NCBI GenBank assembly: GCA_938049335.1
Contig: CALIYX010000001.1
Coordinates: 1-18,783 of the forward strand
DNA: 18,783 bases
Direction of reading: 5' to 3'
Source: an uncultured Clostridia bacterium
Lineage (GTDB): Bacteria; Bacillota; Clostridia; Peptostreptococcales; Anaerovoracaceae
Shown: in pieces, positions 1 through 6,546 of the stretch
How positions within the stretch are numbered: the first letter of the stretch is position 1
Layout of the letters: each line of letters opens with the position of its first letter
Notes under the pieces: model-generated
Seen by the model: only the letters and a program-made list of their open reading frames with translations
What the model was told of the DNA's origin: nothing
Databases searched by the model: none
Made by a program: the position numbers and the translations under genes

Positions 1-27
1 GGTGTTGTAACAGAGATCATCGAGTAA
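1..27 (+). CDS. 3' end of an unidentified gene (partial)
   Basis: Frame 1 reads GVVTEIIE and stops at the TAA at 25-27, 26 nt before a strong intrinsic terminator. That position fits the tail of an upstream gene running off the left edge. Eight residues are too few to identify a family. A second frame stays open to about 101 but would run through the terminator, so frame 1 is preferred. Confidence 0.5.
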   Translation, partial: GVVTEIIE

Positions 28-53
28 TAGGTCAAATTACAAGTAGACATAAG

Positions 54-82
54 ATGCCGGCACAACAGTGCCGGTATTTTTT
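54..82 (+). terminator. Intrinsic terminator of the upstream gene
   Basis: The arms at 54-63 and 68-77 form a 10-bp stem with one G-U pair around the loop AACA. The T-run starts at 77 and continues to 82. This is a textbook Rho-independent terminator that separates the left-edge gene from the YitT-family gene. A short 5-bp hairpin (89-93 with 99-103) follows and has no obvious role. Confidence 0.9.
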
Positions 83-142
83 CGGAGAGCCTAATTTGTA
101 GGCGAATCAAAGTTATTTCATGTAAGTTAGAGAGGTGTTAAT

Positions 143-1009
143 ATGAACAAAATAGAAAAAAGAGATATACAAAGGATATCCGTCGACATTCTCTTCGACA
201 TCATAGGTGGTATCTTTATAGCCTTAGGTGCATATAATTTTGCTGCTGCGTCAAATTTTCCGCTCGTTGGATTTACAGGTATAGCTTTGATATTTAACCA
301 CATGTTTGGACTTCCAATAGGTGCGGTGACAATTGCGCTTAATATTCCGGTTGCCTTGCTTTGCTACAAGATACTCGGCAAAAGATATTTCTTTAATTCA
401 ATCAAATCGCTAATTATAACATCAGCGATAATCGACTATCTTGCGCCTAGATTTCCAATCTATTCAGGTGATACAATACTAGCTGCAATATGCACTGGAG
501 TGCTCTCGGGAATCGGATACGCTTTGATTTATATGAGAAACTCATCAACTGGTGGTGCGGACTTCATAATACTTAGCATCAAAGCAAAGAAACCGTACAT
601 GACCATAGGTAAGATTTCATTTATAATGGACTGCTTGATTGTAATGCTAGGCGTAGCTGTTGTATCAAGAAGCATAAACGGACTGATTTACGGAATCATA
701 ATAAGCTATATAATATCTGTAGTAATCGACAAGTTCCTCTTCGGTTTGACATCAGGAAAGATGGCTTTGATAGTTACCGATAAGCCTAGTGAGGTTGCAG
801 AGAAAATAGACGCAGTAATAGATAGAGGTGCGACCTTCCTCAAGGCTAAAGGTAGCTATTCTGAGGAAGATAAGTCGGTTGTTATGTGCGCTTGCGGGAA
901 CAAGCAGGCGTTTCAACTCAATGAAATCCTTAAGGAGACTGACCCTAAGGCATTCATGATTATAGTAGAATCGCATGAGATATTTGGAGAAGGCTTCAGA
1001 GTAAAATGA
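143..1009 (+). CDS. YitT family membrane protein (DUF161/DUF2179)
   Basis: This 288-residue protein has the YitT layout. About five hydrophobic membrane segments fill residues 15-200, and a soluble C-terminal DUF2179-type domain follows from about residue 205. Family landmarks visible are GFTG near residue 43, SSTGGADFI near residue 133, and an HEIFGEGF ending in place of the usual NEVLGEGF-like close. Its length matches the family norm of about 280-290. The start is supported by AGAGAGGTG a few bases upstream of the ATG. Members are Gram-positive inner-membrane proteins of poorly defined transport or export function, so no substrate can be given. It follows a terminator and is separated from the next gene by 172 nt, so it is probably its own unit. 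I saw no convincing promoter in 83-142. Confidence 0.9.
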   Translation: MNKIEKRDIQRISVDILFDIIGGIFIALGAYNFAAASNFPLVGFTGIALIFNHMFGLPIGAVTIALNIPVALLCYKILGKRYFFNSIKSLIITSAIIDYLAPRFPIYSGDTILAAICTGVLSGIGYALIYMRNSSTGGADFIILSIKAKKPYMTIGKISFIMDCLIVMLGVAVVSRSINGLIYGIIISYIISVVIDKFLFGLTSGKMALIVTDKPSEVAEKIDAVIDRGATFLKAKGSYSEEDKSVVMCACGNKQAFQLNEILKETDPKAFMIIVESHEIFGEGFRVK

Positions 1010-1054
1010 TAGATTTCACCTAAAGCTAATTTGATGTTTAATTGAGCAAATTTA

Positions 1055-1083
1055 TTGGTGAACAAAGGGACTCCGTGTATAAA
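1055..1083 (+). promoter_or_regulatory. Possible promoter of the LCP gene
   Basis: A -35-like TTGGTG (1055-1060) and a -10 TATAAA (1078-1083) are separated by exactly 17 bp. The -10 is good (5/6 to consensus) and the -35 is weak (3/6). A 7-bp inverted repeat (1075-1081 with 1106-1112, GTGTATA/TATACAC) has its left arm over the -10 and could be an operator or chance. The rest of the 1010-1181 gap shows no terminator or other gene. Confidence 0.4.
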
Positions 1084-1181
1084 ATCTTATTTTTCCATAT
1101 TTAGCTATACACCTCGACAAAGTAAAAGCTGAGATGTAAAATTATAGAGCTAGAGAAATAAATAATAGAAAAGAGAAGAAA

Positions 1182-2339
1182 ATGGAAGAGGCTAGAACCC
1201 ATCGTAAAAGAACAGTAACAAAGTCGCCACTAGGTAAATTTACACGACTTTTATCAAGACTCTATTTGCTTGTGACCCTGATTTTCATGGGTCTGCTTTG
1301 TTATTCTCAGTTTTTGACGACTAAGATGCTGATTATAATAGCGGTTGCACTCTTTGTAGCCTTCCTTTTGATATTTCCAGCTCTTCATTCGTATAGATTT
1401 AAGAAATCAAGAAAGTTTATATGCATACTTCTCGCTTTGATTATGGGTGGATCCATGTGCGTGGCAAGTGTGTATATTGTAAATACGCTTTTGTTCTTTG
1501 ATAAGATAACATCAGACTCGTCAGGCAAGGACAGAGCTGAGGCTAAACGCGTAGATGTAAGTGAGGAATCGTTTAATATCTTGATAACAGGACTTGATGT
1601 CGAGGGAGATATTTCTCAGAGCTCAAGATCTGATGTTAATATGATAGTCACAGTTAACCCAAAGACGAGAAAAATACTTTTGACGTCAATACCAAGAGAT
1701 TTCTACATAGAATACCCTGATGTCGAAGGCGAATACGATAAGCTTACACATAGCGGTATCTATGGAGCAGATGAGACAGTTGCCTCTGTTGAGAAGCTCA
1801 CTGGACTTGAAATGAACTATTATGTCAAGGTAAACTACTCCACTGTTAAGAGTATGGTAAATTCGATTGGTGGAATAGATGTAAACTCTGACTTCGATTT
1901 CGAGACACACGGACAGGCCTACTATAAGTTTGTTAAGGGATACAACCACATGAATGGGGAAGAGGCGCTGGCCTTTGCTAGAGAGAGGAAGTCCTTTGAG
2001 GATGGTGATTTCCAGAGAAACAGAAATCAGCAAAAGGTGATGAAGGCCATGATTAAAAAGGTGACTTCACCTAAAGTGCTCCTTCTAAAGTATCCAGATA
2101 TCTTAAATTCTGTTAAGAGCTATATGGAAGTAAATATGAATTCTTCTGATATAAAGGCGCTAGTGAGAATGCAGAGCTCAGGGCTAAAAGGATGGACGGT
2201 CACAACCCAGAATATGAAGGGTGATATCGATCTTAAGCCATGCTATGCGCTTGGTGGTGAGTATGCGTCTGTAGTAGTTCCTGATAGCGAAAGCGTAAAT
2301 AAAGCAGTAGATAAAATCATCGAGGTAATGTCTGAATAA
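1182..2339 (+). CDS. LCP (LytR-CpsA-Psr) family wall-polymer phosphotransferase
   Basis: This 385-residue protein has three N-terminal hydrophobic segments (about residues 28-47, 50-68 and 80-102). An extracytoplasmic LCP domain spans roughly residues 130-310. The polyprenyl-phosphate-binding LCP motifs are present: GLDVEGD, SRSD with R149 and D151, PRD with R172 and D173, and a later RNRNQQK helix. LCP enzymes attach teichoic acids, capsule or other anionic glycopolymers from undecaprenyl carriers to peptidoglycan on the outer membrane face. Three membrane spans rather than one is a recognised LCP variant. The start at ATG 1182 follows AAGAGAAG, a modest ribosome site; no in-frame alternative preserves the first span. 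It lies just upstream of the rpmG operon with a 200-nt gap and no clear terminator, so readthrough is possible. The exact polymer substrate cannot be inferred. Confidence 0.92.
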   Translation: MEEARTHRKRTVTKSPLGKFTRLLSRLYLLVTLIFMGLLCYSQFLTTKMLIIIAVALFVAFLLIFPALHSYRFKKSRKFICILLALIMGGSMCVASVYIVNTLLFFDKITSDSSGKDRAEAKRVDVSEESFNILITGLDVEGDISQSSRSDVNMIVTVNPKTRKILLTSIPRDFYIEYPDVEGEYDKLTHSGIYGADETVASVEKLTGLEMNYYVKVNYSTVKSMVNSIGGIDVNSDFDFETHGQAYYKFVKGYNHMNGEEALAFARERKSFEDGDFQRNRNQQKVMKAMIKKVTSPKVLLLKYPDILNSVKSYMEVNMNSSDIKALVRMQSSGLKGWTVTTQNMKGDIDLKPCYALGGEYASVVVPDSESVNKAVDKIIEVMSE

Positions 2340-2423
2340 CTAGGCTGGCCTCGGTAATAATCGCTAAACAGTAATGTACGCTAAGATAGGCTAACGTAAT
2401 TTTCAAGTTTTTTTGGAAATGGT

Positions 2424-2452
2424 TTGACATTGACAAATGCTTAGGGTACAAT
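2424..2452 (+). promoter_or_regulatory. Promoter of the rpmG-secE-nusG-rplK-rplA operon
   Basis: A perfect -35 TTGACA (2424-2429) is followed after 17 bp by the -10 TACAAT (2447-2452). A second TTGACA at 2430-2435 is too close to the -10 to work with it. Transcription should start near 2459, giving a leader of about 80 nt. The upstream part of the gap (2340-2423) holds no recognisable gene or strong terminator. Confidence 0.88.
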
Positions 2453-2476
2453 TAATAGGCAACTTTATGCTTAGAC

Positions 2477-2506
2477 ATTCAGGGCCGGAGCTAAACGGCT
2501 CTGAAT
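2477..2506 (+). other. Leader hairpin upstream of rpmG
   Basis: The arms at 2477-2487 and 2496-2506 form an 11-bp stem with one G-T wobble and the 8-nt loop GAGCTAAA. A shorter 6-bp register (2486-2491 with 2498-2503) is mutually exclusive with it. No T-run follows, so it is not a terminator. It lies about 20 nt after the predicted transcription start. Role unknown. Confidence 0.65.
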
Positions 2507-2539
2507 TTGAGTATTTAATAAACGAAAGGACATAAAGAT

Positions 2540-2689
2540 ATGAGGGTTAAGGTTACACTTGCGTGTACAGAGTGCAAGCAGAGAAACTACAATACCATGA
2601 AGAACAAGAAAAACGATCCTGATAGAATCGAACTTAAGAAGTATTGTAAGTTCTGTAAGAAGGAAACACTACACAAGGAAACGAAGTAA
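2540..2689 (+). CDS. rpmG: 50S ribosomal protein L33 (zinc-binding form)
   Basis: This small 49-residue gene starts with MRVKVTLACTEC and ends in KETLHKETK. L33 is a small large-subunit protein near the E site. Two CxxC knuckles (C9/C12 and C36/C39) form the zinc ribbon, making this the C+ paralogue that low-zinc responses can replace with a cysteine-free copy. Length and the NYNTMKNKKNDPDRIELKKYC-like core are typical. The ATG is preceded by AAAGGA with about 9 nt spacing. The stop codon overlaps the AAGGAGG ribosome site of secE, only 10 nt upstream of it, so the two are surely cotranscribed. The order rpmG-secE-nusG-rplK-rplA is conserved in Firmicutes. No tRNA gene lies between rpmG and secE. 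Confidence 0.96.
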   Translation: MRVKVTLACTECKQRNYNTMKNKKNDPDRIELKKYCKFCKKETLHKETK

Positions 2690-2699
2690 GGAGGCGGCG

Positions 2700-2927
2700 A
2701 TGGCTACAGCTAAGAATGCAAACACACCGCGCAAGCAAAGTCTAGGTGAATACCTTAAGGGCGTTAAGAAAGAGATGGGAAAGGTTGTATGGCCTACTCG
2801 TAAGGAACTTGGTGCTTACACTGTTGTTGTTGCGGCAACATGTGCTGTATGTGCACTTGGATTTTGGCTTGTAGACCTAGGAGTTCTAGCTCTTCTTAAG
2901 AATATCCTTGGCGTAACTATGAATTAA
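2700..2927 (+). CDS. secE: Preprotein translocase subunit SecE
   Basis: This 75-residue protein is the short single-span Gram-positive SecE. A cytoplasmic amphipathic segment (about residues 14-30) leads into the signature WPTRKEL (residues 31-37). One transmembrane helix follows at roughly residues 41-70. SecE clamps SecY in the SecYEG channel that exports and inserts proteins in the cytoplasmic membrane. A strong AAGGAGG lies just upstream, overlapping the rpmG stop. The nusG gene begins 19 nt after the secE stop, the classic secE-nusG pair. Confidence 0.97.
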   Translation: MATAKNANTPRKQSLGEYLKGVKKEMGKVVWPTRKELGAYTVVVAATCAVCALGFWLVDLGVLALLKNILGVTMN

Positions 2928-2946
2928 TTGTCAAAGAAGGTGCAAA

Positions 2947-3522
2947 ATGTCAGATTCAGAAAAAAACATACTTTCACCTTTAGAGGAAGAAGGCCTTAGA
3001 GGTGATGGCAATGCCAAGTGGTATGTCGTACACACTTATTCAGGTCATGAGAACAAGGTAAAAGTAAATATCGAAAAAATGGTCGAGAATCGTGGCATGC
3101 AGGATTTGATTCTTGATATCGTAGTACCAACGGAAGACAGAGTTGAAATCAAAGAAGGCCAAAGAAAGATTAAGACCAAGAAAATGTTTCCGGGATACGT
3201 CATCATTAAGATGATCGTAAATAACGAGTCCTGGTATCTTGTGCGAAACACACAAGGCGTAACAGGATTTGTTGGTCATGGCTCGAATCCTATCCCGCTA
3301 ACCGATACAGAGGTTGCGAGAATGGGAATCGAAAAGGTTTATATCGATCTGGATGTCGAGGTAGGCGACACAGTACGCGTTATCAGCGGACCATTTGAGA
3401 GCTTCATGGGTGAGGTTCTTGATATCAGCAAAGAGAAACAAATACTTACTGTCAGAGTTTCGATGTTCGGTAGAGATACTCCGGTTGAACTTGAGTTCGG
3501 CCAGGTAGATAAAATCCTATAG
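2947..3522 (+). CDS. nusG: Transcription termination/antitermination factor NusG
   Basis: This 191-residue protein has an NGN domain starting at KWYVVHTYSGHENKV (about residue 24), with the KKMFPGYVIIKM strand and the W-Y-LVRNTQGVTGFVG segment that contacts the RNA polymerase clamp. A KOW domain closes the protein (VGDTVRVISGPFESFMGEV, from about residue 139). NusG tunes pausing and elongation and couples RNA polymerase to ribosomes. Some 20 residues precede the NGN core, slightly longer than Bacillus NusG; the ATG follows AAGAAGG and no closer start exists. It is followed 25 nt later by rplK, the usual arrangement. Confidence 0.97.
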   Translation: MSDSEKNILSPLEEEGLRGDGNAKWYVVHTYSGHENKVKVNIEKMVENRGMQDLILDIVVPTEDRVEIKEGQRKIKTKKMFPGYVIIKMIVNNESWYLVRNTQGVTGFVGHGSNPIPLTDTEVARMGIEKVYIDLDVEVGDTVRVISGPFESFMGEVLDISKEKQILTVRVSMFGRDTPVELEFGQVDKIL

Positions 3523-3547
3523 AATTCTATAGAGAAAGGAGAAACAC

Positions 3548-3973
3548 ATGGCTAAGAAAATAACAGGCTACATTAAGTTGCAGATTGAGGCAGGTAAGGC
3601 TAATCCAGCGCCACCAGTAGGTCCGGCACTAGGTCAGCACGGTGTAAACATCATGGACTTTTGTAAGCAGTTCAACGCAAAGACACAGGATCAGCCAGGA
3701 ATGATTATTCCAGTAGTAATCACTGTATATGCGGACAGAAGCTTTTCGTTCATTACAAAGACACCACCAGCAGCAGTATTGCTAAAGAAGGCGGCCGGAT
3801 TGGCTTCAGGTTCAGGAGAACCAAACAAGACAAAGGTTGCAAAGCTTTCAAGAGCACAGGTAGAAGAAATCGCAAAGACAAAGATGCCAGATCTTAACGC
3901 AGCTAACCTAGAATCAGCTACAAGCATGATTGCAGGAACAGCAAGAAGTATGGGAATCGTTGTCGAAGACTAA
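3548..3973 (+). CDS. rplK: 50S ribosomal protein L11
   Basis: This 141-residue protein has exactly the bacterial L11 length. The N-terminal domain contains the proline-rich PPVGPALGQHGVNI segment (P22, P23, P26), where thiostrepton and micrococcin resistance changes map; these positions are wild type. The C-terminal 23S rRNA-binding domain ends in the TARSMGIVVED tail. L11 forms the GTPase-associated centre stalk base with L10/L12. AGAAAGGAG precedes the ATG. It lies 25 nt after nusG and 80 nt before rplA, and that gap carries a probable L1 control structure. Confidence 0.98.
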   Translation: MAKKITGYIKLQIEAGKANPAPPVGPALGQHGVNIMDFCKQFNAKTQDQPGMIIPVVITVYADRSFSFITKTPPAAVLLKKAAGLASGSGEPNKTKVAKLSRAQVEEIAKTKMPDLNAANLESATSMIAGTARSMGIVVED

Positions 3974-3977
3974 TTTT

Positions 3978-4047
3978 CTGGGAGGTCAATAGATTGTGCA
4001 AGAAAATGCAATCTAAGCGCAAGCAGGCCGATAGAACCAGCAGGAGG
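3978..4047 (+). promoter_or_regulatory. Likely L1-binding autoregulatory structure before rplA
   Basis: Arms CTGG (3978-3981) and CCAG (4037-4040) pair, then an asymmetric loop GA opposite GATAGAA, then GGTC (3984-3987) with GGCC (4026-4029). Inside sits a further hairpin, AGATTG (3991-3996) with CAATCT (4009-4014). Two short helices around a GA / GAU-A rich asymmetric loop is the architecture L1 is known to recognise in 23S rRNA and in its own mRNA. The AGGAGG ribosome site of rplA (4042-4047) follows at once, so bound L1 could block translation. The fold is read by eye; the L1 role is inference. Confidence 0.55.
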
Positions 4048-4053
4048 TAAAAT

Positions 4054-4749
4054 ATGCCAAAGAGAGGTAAGGGCTACAAGAACGTAGCAGAGAAAGTAGA
4101 TAGAGCTACTTTATACGATGTACCTGGCGCTATGGCTAAGGTCGTAGAGACAGGACGTGCAAAATTTGATGAAACAGTAGAAGTCCACATCAGACTTGGT
4201 GTAGACGGAAGACATGCTGACCAGCAGGTAAGAGGAGCGCTCGTACTTCCACACGGAACAGGTAAGGAAGTAAAAGTTCTCGTTTTCGCTAAGGGTGCTA
4301 AGGCAGAAGAAGCGGAAAAGGCTGGAGCAGATTATGTAGGAGCAGATGAACTCGCTCAGAAGATCCAGAGTGAAAACTGGTTTGACTTCGATGTAGTAGT
4401 TGCTACACCGGACATGATGGGTGTTGTAGGTAAGCTAGGACGTGTACTCGGACCTAAGGGACTTATGCCAAACCCAAAATCAGGAACAGTTACAATGGAC
4501 CTAGAGAGAGCATTGGCTGACATTAAGGCAGGTAAGGTTGAGTACCGTTTGGATAGACAGAACATCGTTCACACTATCATTGGTAAGAGATCATTCGGTC
4601 CAGAGAAGCTACAGGAGAACTTCAAGGCACTAATCGAAGCTGTTATCAAGGCTAAGCCAGCTACAGCAAAGGGTCAGTACATGAAGAGCATCTCAGTTTC
4701 CACAACAATGGGACCTGGAATCAAGGTTAACCCTGCAATTCTTGACTAA
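4054..4749 (+). CDS. rplA: 50S ribosomal protein L1
   Basis: This 231-residue protein starts MPKRGKGYKNVAEKVDR and contains the L1 landmarks: VEVHIRLGVDGRHADQQVRG near residue 44, LGRVLGPKGLMPNPKSGTV near residue 127, and the closing STTMGPGIKV segment. L1 forms the mobile stalk that guides deacylated tRNA out of the E site, and in many bacteria represses its own mRNA. AGGAGG lies 6 nt before the ATG. Its last codons and stop (CTT GAC TAA) double as the -35 box of the rplJ promoter. It is probably the last gene of the rpmG operon, though readthrough into rplJ cannot be excluded. Confidence 0.98.
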   Translation: MPKRGKGYKNVAEKVDRATLYDVPGAMAKVVETGRAKFDETVEVHIRLGVDGRHADQQVRGALVLPHGTGKEVKVLVFAKGAKAEEAEKAGADYVGADELAQKIQSENWFDFDVVVATPDMMGVVGKLGRVLGPKGLMPNPKSGTVTMDLERALADIKAGKVEYRLDRQNIVHTIIGKRSFGPEKLQENFKALIEAVIKAKPATAKGQYMKSISVSTTMGPGIKVNPAILD

Positions 4750-4770
4750 GCTCAAATTTAGTAATTTAAT
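4742..4770 (+). promoter_or_regulatory. Promoter of rplJ-rplL, overlapping the end of rplA
   Basis: The -35 TTGACT (4742-4747) spans the last Leu-Asp codons and stop of rplA. A -10 TTTAAT (4765-4770) follows after exactly 17 bp; each hexamer matches consensus at 5 of 6. Start of transcription would be about 4777, just before the L10 leader fold, which is where it is needed. Confidence 0.7.
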
Positions 4771-4783
4771 ATTGAGAACTAAA

Positions 4784-4872
4784 CCGTAGACAGCAGGTGT
4801 CGAAAGACTTAATTTCCTGCCGAGGTACAATACATAGATATTGACCCCGTCTACAAAATGATGGGGTTTTTT
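4784..4872 (+). ncRNA. Ribosomal protein L10 leader (rplJL attenuator)
   Basis: The sequence matches the Firmicutes L10 leader as I remember it (Rfam L10_leader). GCAGG (4793-4797) pairs with CCTGC (4816-4820). An inner hairpin GTC-GAAA-GAC (4799-4808) has a GAAA loop, and unpaired purine-rich joints suit a kink-turn. The closing stem GTAGAC (4786-4791) pairs with GTCTAC (4849-4854). Its 3' strand shares bases 4849-4851 with the terminator stem, so the closing stem and the terminator exclude each other. In Bacillus subtilis the L10(L12)4 complex binds this leader and lowers rplJL expression by attenuation. Confidence 0.92.
4844..4872 (+). terminator. Conditional terminator within the L10 leader
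   Basis: ACCCCGTC (4844-4851) pairs with GATGGGGT (4860-4867), an 8-bp stem with one G-T wobble and the loop TACAAAAT, followed by a T-run (4867-4872). Downstream, a separate 6-bp hairpin (4894-4899 with 4904-4909, loop TAAA) stands just before the rplJ ribosome site GAAAGGAG. Confidence 0.88.
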
Positions 4873-4924
4873 GTTGAGTACCGCATGCTATTCGCAATGT
4901 AAACATTGCAGAAAGGAGAACTAA

Positions 4925-5419
4925 ATGTCAGACGTAGCAAAACAACAGAAACAGCTAGTAATCGACGAGATTAAAGCTAAACTTGACGGAGCACAGTCTG
5001 CAATCCTTGTTGATTACATGGGAATCACAGTAGAGCAGGCAGACAAGATGAGAAGAGCTCTTCGTGAGGCAGATGTCGACTACACTGTATATAAGAATAC
5101 TCTTGTAAAGAGAGCTATCGAAGGAACAGACTTCGAGTCATTGAAGGACCACCTTGCAGGACCAAGCGCTATTGCAATCAGCAAGACTGATGCAACAGCT
5201 CCAGCAAGAACACTTAACGGTCTAATTAAGGAAATCCCAGCAGTAGAATTCAAGGCAGGTGTTGTAGAAGGAACATTCTATGACAAGGCGGGCGTTGAAG
5301 CTATTGCTAACATTCCTTCAAGAGATGAGCTTATTGCTAAGTTCATGGGAAGCATTCAGTCACCAGTTTCAACATTTGTTAGAACACTTCAGGCTGTTGC
5401 TGATGCAAAAACAGAATAG
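4925..5419 (+). CDS. rplJ: 50S ribosomal protein L10
   Basis: This 164-residue protein is typical L10. An N-terminal globular RNA-binding domain carries VDYMGITVEQADKMRRALREADVDYTVYKNTLVKRA (from about residue 29). A C-terminal helix (FMGSIQSPVSTFVRTLQAVADA) docks L12 dimers. L10 carries the L12 stalk that recruits elongation-factor GTPases, and with L12 it represses its own transcript through the leader just upstream. GAAAGGAG lies 6 nt before the ATG. The rplL gene follows after 44 nt without a terminator. Confidence 0.98.
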   Translation: MSDVAKQQKQLVIDEIKAKLDGAQSAILVDYMGITVEQADKMRRALREADVDYTVYKNTLVKRAIEGTDFESLKDHLAGPSAIAISKTDATAPARTLNGLIKEIPAVEFKAGVVEGTFYDKAGVEAIANIPSRDELIAKFMGSIQSPVSTFVRTLQAVADAKTE

Positions 5420-5463
5420 TATTTAAAGTAAAATCAACATTATAAAATAAAAGGAGAATAATA

Positions 5464-5829
5464 ATGGATAAGGATAAGATCATAGAAGCCATCAAAGGTA
5501 TGACAGTACTAGAGCTAAATGAGCTCGTTAAAGCATGTGAAGAAGAGTTCGGTGTATCTGCTGCTGCTCCTGTAGCTGTAGCTGGTGCTGTAGCTGGTGG
5601 AGATGCTGGCGCTGAGCAGACAGAGTTCAACGTTGTACTTGCAGAAGTAGGTGCAGAGAAGATTAAAGTTATCAAGGTTGTAAGAGAGCTTACAGGTCTT
5701 GGACTTAAGGAAGCTAAGGCTCTTGTAGACGGAGCTCCTGGCGTTCTAAAGGAAGGCGTTGAGAAGGCTGAAGCTGATGCAATGAAGGCACAGCTTGAGG
5801 AAGTTGGCGCAAAGGTAGAACTTAAATAG
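5464..5829 (+). CDS. rplL: 50S ribosomal protein L7/L12
   Basis: This 121-residue protein has the two-domain L12 form. The N-terminal dimerisation helix pair (residues 1-34, with MTVLELNELVKACEEEFG) leads into an Ala/Gly/Val hinge (about residues 35-50). The C-terminal factor-binding domain carries KIKVIKVVRELTGLGLKEAK (from about residue 65) and a glycine-rich turn. Dimers of L12 bind the L10 C-terminal helix and stimulate EF-G and EF-Tu GTP hydrolysis. AAAAGGAG precedes the ATG. Three hairpins, the last a terminator, follow the stop. Confidence 0.98.
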   Translation: MDKDKIIEAIKGMTVLELNELVKACEEEFGVSAAAPVAVAGAVAGGDAGAEQTEFNVVLAEVGAEKIKVIKVVRELTGLGLKEAKALVDGAPGVLKEGVEKAEADAMKAQLEEVGAKVELK

Positions 5830-5833
5830 TTCT

Positions 5834-5878
5834 AGGCTCGATTAAATATCTCGGGCTTTGATTGAAACCAATTTCAAT
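5834..5878 (+). other. Two hairpins between rplL and its terminator
   Basis: Hairpin one pairs AGGCTCG (5834-5840) with CGGGCTT (5852-5858), 7 bp including G-T wobbles. Hairpin two pairs ATTGAAA (5861-5867) with TTTCAAT (5872-5878), a perfect 7-bp stem around CCAA. The second abuts the terminator stem directly. They may protect the rplJL mRNA end or tune termination; function unknown. Confidence 0.55.
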
Positions 5879-5914
5879 GGGAGCTGCTTACTATAGTGGC
5901 TCCCTTTTGTTTTT
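5879..5914 (+). terminator. Intrinsic terminator after rplL
   Basis: GGGAGCTGCT (5879-5888) pairs with AGTGGCTCCC (5895-5904) in a 10-bp stem with two G-T wobbles and a 6-nt loop. It is followed by TTTTGTTTTT (5905-5914). It ends only 17 nt before the next ATG, leaving no room for a separate promoter downstream of it. Confidence 0.88.
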
Positions 5915-5931
5915 AAACGGAGGGGAATATT

Positions 5932-6546
5932 ATGACACAGCAGAGTATTGCAAAAAAGGGAATAGTAATCAACGGAGCTCTTATTATAGCAACAGTTATT
6001 GCGTTTATACTTGTGAAAATAACAAACTACGTAATAGAGTATTCATATACAGACACAAACTTAGCATTTATGTTTGATATACAGCGTTTCACATTCATTG
6101 GACTTGAGGTTGTCTCAGCGGTTGCTATCGTGCTAGCAATTGTGCTTTTCGTAAAAAGCAACATGAAGATGATGGGATTCATCTTGCTAGCTGTATCAGC
6201 AGGTGTTGCTTTGGCACTGGCGCTAAACTATGTGGTTCTTGGAATTGTAACATGGGTTTTATCAGGAATTTCAATCAGTATGCTAAGAAAAGTTGGTGCT
6301 GAAAGTGAGTTCGAAAGAGGACTAAACTCTAGAAATTCAATGCATCAGTTTACTACTGCAAACCCAAATAATAACTTTAATAATATAAGCAATCAGAATG
6401 CTGCACCAGAACCTCAAGCTGCACCGGTTGTAGAGCAGGCATCAGAGACTGTACCAGCAGAAGAGGCTCCAGCAGCACCTATGACAGAAGTACCAGCAGA
6501 GAATACAGCTCCTGTTGATAATGTAGAGAATACAATAAATGAATAA
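5932..6546 (+). CDS. Unidentified four-span membrane protein with Pro/Ala/Glu-rich tail
   Basis: I do not recognise this 204-residue protein. About four hydrophobic helices are visible (residues 11-30, 54-74, 82-102 and 104-120); the first is separated from the second by a polar EYSYTDTN stretch. From residue 121 to the end the chain is hydrophilic and low in complexity: an Asn-rich patch (NPNNNFNNISNQN, about 144-156) followed by repeated Pro/Ala/Glu/Val runs such as AAPEPQAAPVV and EEAPAAP. With an even number of spans the N-terminus and the tail lie on the same side, probably cytoplasmic. No catalytic motif is seen. The ATG follows GGAGGGG with good spacing. It is the first of three linked genes and overlaps the next by 8 nt. 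No promoter could be found; expression may depend on leakage through the rplL terminator. Confidence 0.8.
   Translation: MTQQSIAKKGIVINGALIIATVIAFILVKITNYVIEYSYTDTNLAFMFDIQRFTFIGLEVVSAVAIVLAIVLFVKSNMKMMGFILLAVSAGVALALALNYVVLGIVTWVLSGISISMLRKVGAESEFERGLNSRNSMHQFTTANPNNNFNNISNQNAAPEPQAAPVVEQASETVPAEEAPAAPMTEVPAENTAPVDNVENTINE

Noticed and set aside
2340..2539. Possible tRNA gene near rpmG, as seen in some Clostridia
   Set aside because: No cloverleaf with an acceptor stem or T-arm could be drawn here or in the 10-nt rpmG-secE gap.
5862..6077. 71-codon plus-strand frame over the rplL terminator
   Set aside because: It runs through the terminator hairpin and overlaps the real gene at 5932 out of frame; composition is not protein-like.
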